Of a stretch of DNA of 13,929 nucleotides, positions 1 to 6,976 are shown in pieces (position 1 is the stretch's first letter; each line of letters opens with the position of its first letter). Below the pieces are notes generated by a model, which saw only the letters and a program-made list of their open reading frames with translations, had not been told where the DNA came from and did not search any database. A program made the position numbers and the translations under genes. This DNA is from Nitrosopumilales archaeon (lineage in GTDB: Archaea; Thermoproteota; Nitrososphaeria; Nitrososphaerales; Nitrososphaeraceae): the NCBI GenBank assembly GCA_009665115.1, contig WJXE01000025.1, positions 1 through 13,929 on the forward strand, read 5' to 3'.

Positions 1-1
1 G

Positions 2-178
2 TTCTATATTCCTACGTCGTTGCATTTGAGCGAAGGTGGCATGTCAACAACGTTTTTTGATTTTGCGGTGGGATGCGTAATTATTGGTAGTGCGACATCA
101 CTTCATAATGTTCATTCTTTCTTATATGACAAAATAAAAATTTATTCAATGGCGGAACTACTATTCCATCAAAAATAG
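2..178 (+). CDS. possible 3' end of an unidentified membrane protein ORF
   Basis: A frame is open from the left edge to a TAG at 176-178, giving about 58 residues. It holds one hydrophobic stretch (TFFDFAVGCVIIGSATSL) followed by a charged tail ending in ELLFHQK. It could be the C-terminus of a membrane protein that starts left of the window, or a small ORF from the ATG at position 41 (45 residues). It converges on the cyclase-like gene and overlaps its last 18 bases. I recognise no family. An open frame of this length can arise by chance in AT-rich DNA, so confidence is low. Confidence 0.25.
   Translation, partial: FYIPTSLHLSEGGMSTTFFDFAVGCVIIGSATSLHNVHSFLYDKIKIYSMAELLFHQK
131..144 (-). terminator. 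T-rich tract downstream of the cyclase-like gene
   Basis: On the minus strand, 17-30 nt past the TAG at 161-163, the RNA would contain a U-rich run (TAAATTTTTATTTT). Archaeal transcription commonly stops at such tracts without a stem-loop. Weak evidence, from position and composition only. Confidence 0.3.
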
Positions 179-1138
179 TTTGTAAAGCTGTCCTGTCTGT
201 CTACTGGTATACTTCCAATGTTGAATGCGATCCTTTAATTCTCTAAATCTTGTTTTGAGGGTCGGATGAATCAAGTTATAAACGTCTTCTCCTATTGTAA
301 TTCTATCAGGATCGGTGATTGAAGTTATTTTTGCAGCTATGCTAATACAGTAACCCAGAATATCAATTGGAGAACTTTTGTCATGCCCATATTGGACAAT
401 TGTGTTTTCACCTTCATCTATACCTATCTTTATACTGAGTTCAGGGTAGTCATATTGGTTCAATATAGGGTTGATTCCATTCCTGACTACCGTGATCATT
501 GATTGTGCACAGTAGATAGCATTATCACAAGCGAGCAATTTGTTATAGCTTGATGGGAAGAAGGCAATTACTGCATCACCGACGTACTTTAACACGTACC
601 CCTTATGACTTTGTATTACCGAGGACATCTCATACGTGAATGCTCTTATTATACTGACTAGCTTATCAACGGGCAAAGTCATACTCATATTGGTTGAACC
701 CACTAAATCTACGTACATAATTACGAGTGGAATCTTTGAATTTATGTGATTTAGGAGAAAGGCCTGAGCAGGCTTCAAATTTGAATCATACTGATAACGC
801 CTCTTCAGAGCTCTCCACATTCTGTCTTGAGTTTGTGCAACGAGTGTTTCTGTATCAACCGTTACCTTTTGCGGTTCTCCAGAATTACCGTTACTATTAC
901 TGCTACTACTACCCATTATCATATCTACCATTGAATTCTCACGATTATGGTGGCCTTGATCGGTGTTCTTTTTTTCTGCCTTCAACGAGTCCTTTTTATC
1001 AGTATCTTCTTCCACGGAATGCAAATTGACGTAATCAACCTTTATAGTTATATTAGCTTCTTGAGAATAGTAACTAATTATGCAGTATGAGAAGACTAAA
1101 AGTCGCTCGGTTATGATGTAAACAAGCAACACAGACAA
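161..1138 (-). CDS. class III adenylate/guanylate cyclase-fold protein
   Basis: The cyclase homology domain covers about residues 136-322 of the 325-codon frame. Visible are the first metal-site motif (MYVDLVGST, D144), the hairpin KYVGDAVIAFFP (K184, D188), and PIDILGYCISIAAK (D259). In canonical class III enzymes the last block reads NxxxR (transition-state residues); here the equivalents are S266 and K270, so catalysis is uncertain. From memory, this substitution is shared by related thaumarchaeal proteins, which suggests a family trait. A linker rich in Ser, Asn and Gly lies at 77-87 and a charged stretch at 41-69. The start is unclear: position 1138 is a TTG, and the first ATG is at 931 (residue 70), which still leaves the whole domain. 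The frame stays open, without a start codon, to about 1240. No sensor domain is recognisable. It is probably a stand-alone signalling protein making or binding a cyclic nucleotide. Confidence 0.85.
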   Translation of the reverse strand: MSVLLVYIITERLLVFSYCIISYYSQEANITIKVDYVNLHSVEEDTDKKDSLKAEKKNTDQGHHNRENSMVDMIMGSSSSNSNGNSGEPQKVTVDTETLVAQTQDRMWRALKRRYQYDSNLKPAQAFLLNHINSKIPLVIMYVDLVGSTNMSMTLPVDKLVSIIRAFTYEMSSVIQSHKGYVLKYVGDAVIAFFPSSYNKLLACDNAIYCAQSMITVVRNGINPILNQYDYPELSIKIGIDEGENTIVQYGHDKSSPIDILGYCISIAAKITSITDPDRITIGEDVYNLIHPTLKTRFRELKDRIQHWKYTSRQTGQLYKLFLME

Positions 1139-1480
1139 ATAATTAGGAATTAACTGATTGCTTATGACCTTATTATTTTCGGGAAACTTTTCTGCTAATA
1201 ATTTATCGTCATTTATTATTAATCCAGTGTCGCATCGTATCTAGCCGGTCAATGGTCTTATATTTGATTGAGATTGTCTCCAAGAGAAGGCCGGGATTCA
1301 GATGAGAAATTCTCGCCTTTCAAATCAACTGCAGAGGATATCTAACCGATTTGTGATAACTGATAATAATATAATCGATCTAAACCTCACCGAGTCCCCA
1401 TATTCTACCTATGTAATTCACTCTGTCATCATATTTCGTTGGTGTAGCTCTTTCGCGGCATTCTTTATGATTTTAGCTAC
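1139..1480. other. gene-poor stretch
   Basis: I see no convincing gene here. On the minus strand the cyclase frame stays open back to about 1240 without an ATG, GTG or TTG, and reads like protein (for example NDDKLLAEKFPENNK). It may be an eroded N-terminus or chance. On the plus strand a 63-codon frame at 1302-1493 has no recognisable motif and runs into the 3' end of the small gene at 1481. Confidence 0.4.
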
Positions 1481-1636
1481 TTATTCCTCTTGATCTAGAA
1501 TACAAGCCAAATCCGATGGAGAAATCCTTATCAAGCGTTCAGTTGTAAAGCCGGACTCAATCAAAAGCGCCTTCAGACCGTCAGCAACAGACATCTCTTT
1601 GATTTCATCGTTTCTACGTTTAAAGGTTAAAATCAT
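1481..1636 (-). CDS. 51-aa conserved-looking small protein, possible helix-hairpin-helix
   Basis: ATG at 1636, TAA at 1481-1483. The peptide starts MILTFKRRNDEIKEMSVADG and continues with a helix (LKALLIESG) and the segment RISPSDLACILDQEE. The pattern of a helix, a Gly-Phe turn, then 'SPSDLA.IL' resembles the compact helix-hairpin-helix or SAM-like modules of DNA-binding proteins, here without the usual 'lgi' extension, so it may be shortened at the C-terminus. Its balanced charge and codon pattern differ from the surrounding non-coding DNA. A TATA-like tract (ATATATGC) lies about 40 nt upstream on the minus strand. It stands alone, with no same-strand neighbour close enough to suggest an operon. 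The function is unknown; nucleic-acid binding is a guess from the fold resemblance. Confidence 0.6.
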   Translation of the reverse strand: MILTFKRRNDEIKEMSVADGLKALLIESGFTTERLIRISPSDLACILDQEE

Positions 1637-1836
1637 GGCATTAATAATTCAGAGGTCCTAGTAAAGTGAGTTGCATATATACTTACATTAGATTAGCTTT
1701 CTGCTATATAGAAATTCCTCGACGTGAAATAATTTGATATGATCAAATGTAGACGAATTTTGTAAGAGTTAGCTTGACTGTTGATCCTTACTCTAATCAC
1801 GGTAAATTAAAATTACTACAAAACAGCTGTAAAGAT

Positions 1837-2016
1837 TTAGGACCAGTAATACAATGATCTGGAATTCGATAAGTCACAATCGAATACACTACTCGGATTT
1901 AGCGTGCATACGTCATCTTCGTCGGCGCAACTATTATTAGTACTTTTATTTTTATCATTACTCTCGCTTGTGTAATATTTGTCAAAAATCTGCAACTTAT
2001 GTTCTCTCGGGTTCAA
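1837..2016 (-). CDS. possible 59-aa ORF, unidentified
   Basis: TTG at 2014-2016 opens a frame to a TAA at 1837-1839. The product is polar and acidic in the middle, with four Cys in the second half (CADEDDVCTLNPSSVFDCD) and an aromatic C-terminus (SLYYWS). It lies 67 nt downstream of the RecA-like gene on the same strand and could be cotranscribed. There is no ATG, no Shine-Dalgarno and no family I recognise. The protein-like composition is the only support. Confidence 0.25.
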   Translation of the reverse strand: MNPREHKLQIFDKYYTSESNDKNKSTNNSCADEDDVCTLNPSSVFDCDLSNSRSLYYWS

Positions 2017-2083
2017 GTCTAGATTAGTAATTATTGGTCATTAGGGAGTTAGTAGACCCGTATTCTAGTCGGCATTACTAGTA

Positions 2084-2827
2084 TCAAAGCTTGATTCCTT
2101 GATTTTGAAAAATGACTGTTTCTTGAGGCCTAGCAGGATGAGATATTATGTGAACAGAAAGATCATTTTCGTTAAGCATTTCTACATATAATTTAACAAC
2201 ACTTTTCCCCCTTAAAAGTCGGTTGCTGGATGGTGACTGAATCCAGTCTTTACTTTTTTTGTAGCGAATCATGCTTGTAGCAAGAATAGGAACCTGCAAG
2301 GTTACCCCGTGCTTCACGAGTAACATGAGGAATATCGATAGTAAATGGTTTACGTTACTGAGTCCAAGTCCAGACTCGATATTGATTTTTTTATAATATA
2401 AGTTGTAGAAAGAATTCACAGAATCAAAAATTACAATACAAGATTCAGCCATTGAATTTATGACGTTATTTAAAATTGATTCAAAGTTGCCCTCGGTAGG
2501 AAGGTAAATAGTGATGCTCTTGCGAATATCCTCTATTATTAGTGGAGTAGCAACGCGTGTTGCTGTTGTTCCCGCTGCCGTTGCTATACTCAACTCCTTT
2601 AATAACAATCCGGCCTTCACATACGCACTGAACGTCGTATCCAAGTCGATGTAACTTACTTTTTTTTTTAAAGTGTAAGGGGGCCACTGTTGCTCCTGCT
2701 GCTGCACTCTGCCAAGGCAATATCGTGACGCAAGCATAGCAGTGAAACAAAGTTTCGCATAGGGGTCGTTAAATATAAGTGCATTCAAACCCGCGATGCT
2801 GAGGATATCGTTATAGACACCGTCCAC
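2084..2827 (-). CDS. RecA/KaiC-fold-like protein with degenerate Walker A
   Basis: The 247-residue product begins at a GTG (2825-2827). Its order of elements resembles a RadA/RadB/KaiC core: a strand and loop where the P-loop should be (LIFNDPYAKLCFTAML, 18-32), a YIDLDTTFSAY strand at 59-69, a Walker B-like IVIFDS at 131-136, a long helix (160-174), an ATSMIRYK strand at 183-190, and a C-terminal region of beta-strands with SHPARPQE. The P-loop position reads NDPYAKL and lacks the GxxxxGK[ST] signature, so ATP hydrolysis is unlikely if the alignment is right. Poly-Gln (42-48) and Ala/Thr-rich (82-94) stretches are insertions. It is divergent from the aminotransferase gene, 36 bp away. A TTATATAT box at 2857-2864 lies 30-37 nt upstream of the GTG, consistent with a nearly leaderless mRNA. 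The coding call is firm; the fold is inferred by eye. Confidence 0.8.
   Translation of the reverse strand: MDGVYNDILSIAGLNALIFNDPYAKLCFTAMLASRYCLGRVQQQEQQWPPYTLKKKVSYIDLDTTFSAYVKAGLLLKELSIATAAGTTATRVATPLIIEDIRKSITIYLPTEGNFESILNNVINSMAESCIVIFDSVNSFYNLYYKKINIESGLGLSNVNHLLSIFLMLLVKHGVTLQVPILATSMIRYKKSKDWIQSPSSNRLLRGKSVVKLYVEMLNENDLSVHIISHPARPQETVIFQNQGIKL
2769..2777 (+). promoter_or_regulatory. candidate TATA box for the aminotransferase gene
   Basis: TTAAATATA lies 87-95 nt upstream of the ATG at 2864, inside the 5' part of the divergent minus-strand gene. Transcription from here would give a leader of about 60 nt that includes the GGAGG Shine-Dalgarno at 2848-2852. Position and sequence only. 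Confidence 0.35.
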
Positions 2828-2847
2828 GGTTGTATATTATGGTGAGC

Positions 2848-2852
2848 GGAGG
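2848..2852 (+). promoter_or_regulatory. Shine-Dalgarno GGAGG for the aminotransferase
   Basis: GGAGG sits 11 nt before the ATG at 2864 and supports that start. Leadered initiation contrasts with the apparently leaderless divergent partner. Confidence 0.6.
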
Positions 2853-2856
2853 CAGG

Positions 2857-2864
2857 ATATATAA
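2857..2864 (-). promoter_or_regulatory. box A (TTATATAT) for the RecA-like gene
   Basis: On the minus strand the octamer TTATATAT lies 30-37 nt before the GTG at 2827, as expected for an archaeal TATA box driving a near-leaderless transcript. It overlaps the Shine-Dalgarno spacer and the first base of the opposing aminotransferase gene, so initiation on one strand could interfere with the other. The same octamer occurs at 7925-7932. Confidence 0.5.
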
Positions 2865-4174
2865 TGGATTATGAAGCGTTGCGTGGGGATGGCGGCCCAG
2901 ATAAAATCGATCCCTATGACATTATTGAATCAGACTCTATTCGTAGAGATTTCCCAGTCACACACAGGAAAGTTTACATGAATAACGGAGCGATCGCTCC
3001 TACGCCACTCTCCACGATCAAATCAATTACTGATTTTCTTGTGAAATCCTCTGAGGGGGGACCTGGTTCCACTTTTATTTCCGAATATATAACTTCCTTG
3101 ATGAAGGAGCTTCGTACGAGAATTACACATCTGATAAATTGCGAACCTGAAGATGTAATATTTACACAAAGTACAACGGAGGGCCTCAATTACGTTTCCA
3201 GCGGTATAAACTGGAGTAGAAAAACAAATGACAGTATTATTGTAAGAGGAGGAACTCATGAACATTATGCAAATTATCTCCCCTGGCTACAAGTATCAAA
3301 AAGAAAGGGTATAAAACTACACGAGCTGAAGATTGACGAAAATGGATATTTTGAACTGGAGGAGCTAGAGGCTCTTCTCAAAAAGAAGGCTAACAACGGA
3401 AACCATAATAATAAAAGTAATAGCGGCAGCACAACTTTGATTACGTTGAGCCATGCACTTTATAATAATGGCTCGATAATGCCAGTTACTGATGTTGGTA
3501 AAATTGCTAGGGAAAACCAGGCCCTGTTTTGTATAGACGCTGCCCAGACAGTAGGTTCGATTTGCGTAGATGTAAAGAAAATCGGCTGCGACTTTATGGC
3601 ATTTCCGGCATTCAAATGGATTTGCGGCCCTGTCGGCATGGGAATATTCTATTGCAGTAAGAAAGCTGCAGAATTTTTGGTCCCTCATTTCATCGGAGGA
3701 GAATCTGCCACATTTTCAGTAGATGAAAAACAAAAGCAAAAGAAAGTAATCACCTATGCAGATGGTCCGGAGAGATTTCAAGCTGGCTTTCGTAACTATG
3801 GTGGCGTTGCAGGAATGGAGTCTTCAGTTCGTTATATTTTACGCTTAGGTATAGAAAATATTCGTAAGAAAAATTTAAAGATAGCCAATGTTCTGCGAGA
3901 TGAAATCGCTAAAATTCCTAATATAAAAATTCATGGGCCTGACGATGAAAACTTGAGGACATCTATTGTCTCGTTTTCTCCGGTTTCATCTTCCTCTACT
4001 AACTCAATAGTAGATTCCAGAACCATTGTAAATAAACTCGAACAAAACGAGATAATATTTGCTGAAAGAGATATAGGAGGTGGAATGAAGGCGGTGAGGG
4101 CAGCGCCCCACTTTTTCAATACAGAAGAAGAAGCAGTGCGCGCAGCCCGTTATTTAAAAGACATTCTAAAGTGA
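2864..4174 (+). CDS. PLP-dependent aminotransferase class V (SufS/epimerase-like)
   Basis: A 436-residue fold-type I PLP enzyme. Landmarks: YMNNGAIAPTP (38-48, substrate side), QSTTEGLNYV (102-111, phosphate cup), DAAQTVG with D225 (pairs with the pyridine nitrogen) and Q228, then FPAFKWICGPVGMG with K251 as the Schiff-base lysine, and a C-terminal RDIGGGMKAVRAAPHFFNTEEE (split here 402-411 and 412-423). It looks like the cysteine desulfurase/isopenicillin N epimerase branch, but the C-terminal loop has no Cys where SufS or IscS carries its persulfide residue. Cysteine desulfuration by the usual route is therefore unlikely; an epimerase, lyase or aminotransferase role is possible. An Asn/Lys-rich insertion lies at 173-189. 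The start is supported by GGAGG 11 nt upstream. Kynureninase also belongs to this fold and a KynB-like gene follows, but the lysine motif fits the desulfurase branch better. Confidence 0.92.
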   Translation: MDYEALRGDGGPDKIDPYDIIESDSIRRDFPVTHRKVYMNNGAIAPTPLSTIKSITDFLVKSSEGGPGSTFISEYITSLMKELRTRITHLINCEPEDVIFTQSTTEGLNYVSSGINWSRKTNDSIIVRGGTHEHYANYLPWLQVSKRKGIKLHELKIDENGYFELEELEALLKKKANNGNHNNKSNSGSTTLITLSHALYNNGSIMPVTDVGKIARENQALFCIDAAQTVGSICVDVKKIGCDFMAFPAFKWICGPVGMGIFYCSKKAAEFLVPHFIGGESATFSVDEKQKQKKVITYADGPERFQAGFRNYGGVAGMESSVRYILRLGIENIRKKNLKIANVLRDEIAKIPNIKIHGPDDENLRTSIVSFSPVSSSSTNSIVDSRTIVNKLEQNEIIFAERDIGGGMKAVRAAPHFFNTEEEAVRAARYLKDILK

Positions 4175-4262
4175 TCAGTATAATGTGTCTTTCGTGTTGG
4201 TGGAGGTCTTATGATTGTCTTTGTGTAGTCGCAGTTAGTGATTACTGTTATGATAGTCGATG

Positions 4263-4532
4263 TCAGAGATCCAGCTGCTGTCTTTTGCCTTTCTCTCCTT
4301 GACCCTCGATGACTATCATGGTCAAAGTCGACCTTACTTTATCAATTCTTCTTACATGCCACGTAATAGTTTCTCGCAGTTTGTCCATTGTTTCTGATTT
4401 GATCTTTAGTATAATATCATAAACCCCGTACACCCCACTGACTTCAATAACCTCTGTCAATTTTTTTAACTCTTTTAAGATTTCTTCCTCAGAACCAAGA
4501 TCACAGTTAATTAAGACATATGCTGTTGGCAT
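4263..4532 (-). CDS. stand-alone Lrp/AsnC ligand-binding (RAM) domain protein
   Basis: The product of 89 residues starts MPTAYVLINCDLGSEEEIL and has the beta-alpha-beta-beta-alpha-beta layout of the RAM domain: strand (AYVLINC), helix (EEILKELKKL), strand (VIEVSGVYGVYDIILKI), helix (MDKLRETITWHVRRI), strand (STLTMIVIEG). The 'SGVYGVYDIILKIK' segment is the typical effector-binding strand-turn. There is no helix-turn-helix, so it does not bind DNA alone; such proteins usually assemble into oligomers, bind amino acids and may pair with full-length Lrp proteins. A GTG at 4550 is a possible start six codons earlier, but I prefer the ATG at 4532 because it matches the family N-terminus and lies at leaderless distance from a TTTAATAA box. 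It converges on the aminotransferase gene, 88 bp away. Confidence 0.88.
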   Translation of the reverse strand: MPTAYVLINCDLGSEEEILKELKKLTEVIEVSGVYGVYDIILKIKSETMDKLRETITWHVRRIDKVRSTLTMIVIEGQGEKGKRQQLDL

Positions 4533-4555
4533 CTCATATAATATTTTCACGGCAG

Positions 4556-4563
4556 TTATTAAA
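4556..4563 (-). promoter_or_regulatory. box A for the RAM-domain gene
   Basis: TTTAATAA on the minus strand lies 24-31 nt upstream of the ATG at 4532. This fits an archaeal TATA box with transcription starting at or next to the start codon. Confidence 0.45.
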
Positions 4564-4830
4564 CTCTTTTCAATCCCTGCCTAAAATTTGGTAATTTGCT
4601 AAAGAAATATGACGGCTTATACTACGTGACCAATGCTTCAAACCGGTCAGAATCAACCAGGTAAGTTTTTGACTTCCTTTTGTTTGTTCGAAGCCATAAA
4701 ATCCTCCCTCTATACTATATACAAAACGACACTACAAGCCTATCCAACATGCTTTTATTTTTGTAAGCAAATTATAGACATTTTCGAGATCTGATTAATA
4801 CTTGTGTTGTCATTAATACAACATACGGTT

Positions 4831-5493
4831 ATGAAGGTCGTCGATCTTACTCATGAAATTTCCCCGGGCATCAGGGTTTTTCCTGGATCTCCACAGCCTG
4901 CCTTTATTCGGTGGTCGAAATTCGATACCCATGGCTATGATTCGGAGGTGATGTTTTTGAGTACTCATACTGGAACTCACATGGACGCTCCTTGTCATTT
5001 TACTCTTAACGGTGAAAGTATAGATCAGATTGATGTTAATAGATTTATTTGCAAGGATGCACTACTACTGAAGATTGAGAAAGAAACGAACGAGCTGATT
5101 ACTCGCCGCGATATCATGGATTGCGGGGTTAACATCGAAAAGAATGCTAGTATAATATTCAATACAGGGTGGGAAAAGCATTACGACAAAGAGGAGAATC
5201 AAAAAACTGAAGATTATGTTATGGCTAACCCGGGTCTTGGAGCAGATGCGTCACAGTTCCTTGTCGAGAGCAAGGTAAATGCCGTTGCAATAGATAGTCC
5301 GAGTATCGATGCCGGTATAGATCATAATTTTATATCTCATAAAATTTTGTTGTCTAATAACGTTTTAGTAATAGAGAACCTTTGTAATTTAGAGAAATTG
5401 AGTAGTGGGCAACGGTTTACTTTTATAGTTACCCCCCTTAAACTAGTCCATGCAACAGGATCACCTATACGTGCAATTGGTATCGTCGAATGA
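4831..5493 (+). CDS. cyclase-family metal hydrolase (kynurenine formamidase-like)
   Basis: A 220-residue protein of the cyclase/KynB family, metal-dependent hydrolases that include arylformamidase and isatin hydrolase. The N-terminus MKVVDLTHEISPGIRVFPGS is typical. The metal motif HTGTHMDAPCHF gives H46, H50, D52 and H56. Later landmarks are NTGWEKHY (111-118), NPGLGADAS (133-141), AIDSPSIDAG (153-162), H165 and H170, and VIENLCNL with E182. The tail PLKLVHATGSPIRAIGI is also standard. I start at the ATG at 4831; a GTG at 4804 would add nine unconserved residues. There is no Shine-Dalgarno. The true substrate cannot be told: only the nearby PLP enzyme hints at amino-acid or kynurenine-type chemistry, and it is not in an operon with it because the RAM gene intervenes on the other strand. 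Confidence 0.92.
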   Translation: MKVVDLTHEISPGIRVFPGSPQPAFIRWSKFDTHGYDSEVMFLSTHTGTHMDAPCHFTLNGESIDQIDVNRFICKDALLLKIEKETNELITRRDIMDCGVNIEKNASIIFNTGWEKHYDKEENQKTEDYVMANPGLGADASQFLVESKVNAVAIDSPSIDAGIDHNFISHKILLSNNVLVIENLCNLEKLSSGQRFTFIVTPLKLVHATGSPIRAIGIVE

Positions 5494-5668
5494 AATACAT
5501 GTCATGGATAGAATCAGGTATGTACACTTCAGTTAGGTATTGATAATGTGGATATAGATTATTGTAAATCGAAATCCATTTCTATAGCAAATATTTTCTG
5601 ATACTAGCAATGTCTCTGGCTGAACACACCATATTTAGATGATCATCAGTGAAGAACATGAAAAGTGC

Positions 5669-5911
5669 CTACAGTTGAAAGATGGGACGCAATTTGGAGA
5701 AAATATTCGTCCTAGTATTGAATCTATTCCAAAAAAAGTTGATGAGAAAAGAGCGCGTATGCTGGATCCAGATCCGTTCTCTTGAAATACCAGCAGCTTT
5801 CAACACTGCATCATGCTCCTTGTTGTTTTGCATGAACCTGTCCTGAATAAATCTCCTCAACAGCTCTCTACTCCTACCAGATTTTGTAACTGCAAAACAA
5901 TAAATTGTCAT
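5669..5911 (-). CDS. 80-aa protein, probably a C-terminally truncated gene
   Basis: ATG at 5911, TAG at the left end. Residues 1-50 look like a conserved domain start: strand YCFAVTKSG, helix RSRELLRRFIQDRF, then EHDAVLKAAGISRERIWIQH. I associate this pattern with a longer archaeal family of unknown function, but cannot name it. After IQHT the sequence changes character: aromatic and basic (FLINFFWNRFNTRTNIF) with a run of seven T, as expected after a frameshift or fusion to non-coding DNA. It begins 11 nt downstream of the cupin-like ORF and shares its strand, so it may end a small operon with the membrane protein. AT-rich upstream sequence (ATATTTTA at 5927-5934) is slightly too close to be a clear box A. 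Confidence 0.5.
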   Translation of the reverse strand: MTIYCFAVTKSGRSRELLRRFIQDRFMQNNKEHDAVLKAAGISRERIWIQHTRSFLINFFWNRFNTRTNIFSKLRPIFQL

Positions 5912-5921
5912 AATTTATTTA

Positions 5922-6115
5922 TCAGGTAAAATATCCAATCTGAATGCCTATAAAGTCAATTGAGACAAGAGGTTCATCTCCAACTATCCATGCGTCAAGC
6001 CCAGGTTGTACTACACCACCATCGTTATGACGACACACTCACTCTGATTTTTCAGGAAATTATATACTGAAGAATGCGGAGCCAGCTCCACCCTGGTTCC
6101 GTTTAGAGTATTCAT
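5922..6115 (-). pseudogene. frame-broken small cupin-like ORF
   Basis: The ATG at 6113-6115 overlaps the TGA of the membrane-protein gene as ATGA, a coupling arrangement. The first frame gives MNTLNGTRVELAPHSSVYNF and ends at a TAG after 34 codons. In the next frame, from about 6030, the sequence VVQPGLDAWIVGDEPLVSID continues to a TGA at 5922-5924. 'RVELAPHS' followed by 'PGLDAWIVGDEP' resembles the opening and closing strands of a small cupin (PGxxHxW.xGdEP). The combined length of about 65 residues is short of a usual 100-residue cupin, and the metal His pairs of the middle strands are not visible, so the core is deleted or scrambled. One frame change is needed to read both parts. Confidence 0.4.
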
Positions 6116-6504
6116 TTTTTCTGAACCAATCTTAGTATACCTAGTCCCATTATGACATAACCCACTATTACTACACCTAAGAACGAACTTTGAATGGCTG
6201 TCAATCCTCCCTTACCTATTGCTACTGCTCCCAAAACCGACGTCCCAGTAACTGCACCACCTGCTATAAGCAAAATGGTTGTTACCTTTGACTTTTCTCT
6301 AATCCCAATCCCAAAAGAAAGGAAGAACAAAATTATTGATGATGCGCCAAATATCATTCCGCGCTGAACTGCATTCATTGGCAAGAAGCCTTGTTTCCCT
6401 TGCCCTACAGCTGAGTCAGTAATGTATGTCAGTACTAATGCCATCGCAACGATTGCTAGTACTTCAGAAATTTTCTGTCTTCGAACATTTTCTTGACTGT
6501 ACAT
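6112..6504 (-). CDS. four-helix integral membrane protein, unknown function
   Basis: A 130-residue protein with four predicted transmembrane helices at about 14-34, 49-68, 74-97 and 105-127, separated by short loops: GQGKQGFLPMNAVQRG between the first two, and REKSKV between the second and third. The N-terminal tail (MYSQENVRRQK) and the C-terminal RLVQKK are basic, suggesting both ends in the cytoplasm. There are no catalytic or ligand motifs. The helices are rich in Gly and Ala, as in small conserved archaeal membrane proteins of unknown role. The start ATG at 6504 has no Shine-Dalgarno. Its TGA overlaps the ATG of the cupin-like relic. It appears fully intact amid decayed neighbours. Confidence 0.8.
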   Translation of the reverse strand: MYSQENVRRQKISEVLAIVAMALVLTYITDSAVGQGKQGFLPMNAVQRGMIFGASSIILFFLSFGIGIREKSKVTTILLIAGGAVTGTSVLGAVAIGKGGLTAIQSSFLGVVIVGYVIMGLGILRLVQKK

Positions 6505-6539
6505 TGTGATTGTTATAATATCTTATGTAATTCCCTTAT

Positions 6540-6976
6540 TTATCGTAGTATGCATCTGGCATTTAGAATGACTAACATAACTTCGTGTAATCGATAACGT
6601 CCTCGTGGATCATGGGGTCTTCCGAGTCTCATGCTGGTTGGCCCTTCCCTTTTCTCAGATCTCATGGTGCTCGTCAGCACTTGGTTCATATGGGTTTCAC
6701 GCCTAACATAGCCTGCTTTTTCTAATCGACTCATGAAGGCAGTTATGGAGCCAGTAGCAAGACGTAGCATATTCCAGTATCTCGTCACCAAAACAGTCAC
6801 AAAATACAAAATAATCAATTCCGCGTCCCTAGATCCGTGAAGAGAGGGAGTGAATTTTAAATCAGAATTGCCAATGATTTTTTTAATTTAGTACGATGGT
6901 GGTTTACACGTTCTAGCAGCTCTCTATTTTCTGTCGACTTTGCGATGAAATATCTTTCTCCTTCTTTAGGAGACAC
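6540..6976 (-). pseudogene. MarR-type winged-helix regulator relic
   Basis: The clearest part is LATGSITAFMSRLEKAGYVR, which matches the recognition helix and wing start of MarR proteins. Upstream, the same frame reads DLKFTPSLHGSRDAELIILY, where MarR relatives have 'l...dae.l.yf'. That frame meets a TAA at 6888-6890. Beyond a run of seven A (minus strand, 6878-6884) the adjacent frame continues sensibly from a GTG at 6974-6976 (VSPKEGERYFIAKSTENREL, then LERVNHHRTKLKK). One extra A would join them into a protein of about 145 residues. After VRRE the wing (usually hPtDrR) is replaced by unrelated sequence, so the 3' part is also damaged. The only start in the second frame is a TTG. I call it a pseudogene, with sequencing error at the homopolymer as the alternative. 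Confidence 0.5.

Noticed and set aside
727..1029. 100-codon plus-strand ORF.
   Set aside because: Antisense to the cyclase-like gene; aromatic and Ser-rich composition comes from reading its Ser/Asn linker backwards.
1302..1493. 63-codon plus-strand ORF.
   Set aside because: No Shine-Dalgarno, no recognisable motif, and it overlaps the 3' end of the more convincing 51-aa gene on the other strand.
4646..4672. Minus-strand CCTGGTTGATTCTGACCGG resembles the 5' end of archaeal 16S or eukaryotic 18S rRNA.
   Set aside because: Similarity ends after about 18 nt with one insertion, and the following helix-forming sequence of 16S is absent. Taken as coincidence.
4653..4709. Minus-strand ATG at 4695-4697 behind a strong GGGAGGA motif, with a TATATAG upstream.
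   Set aside because: The frame stops after 14 codons (MASNKQKEVKNLPG). It may be a truncated gene start, but nothing downstream continues it.
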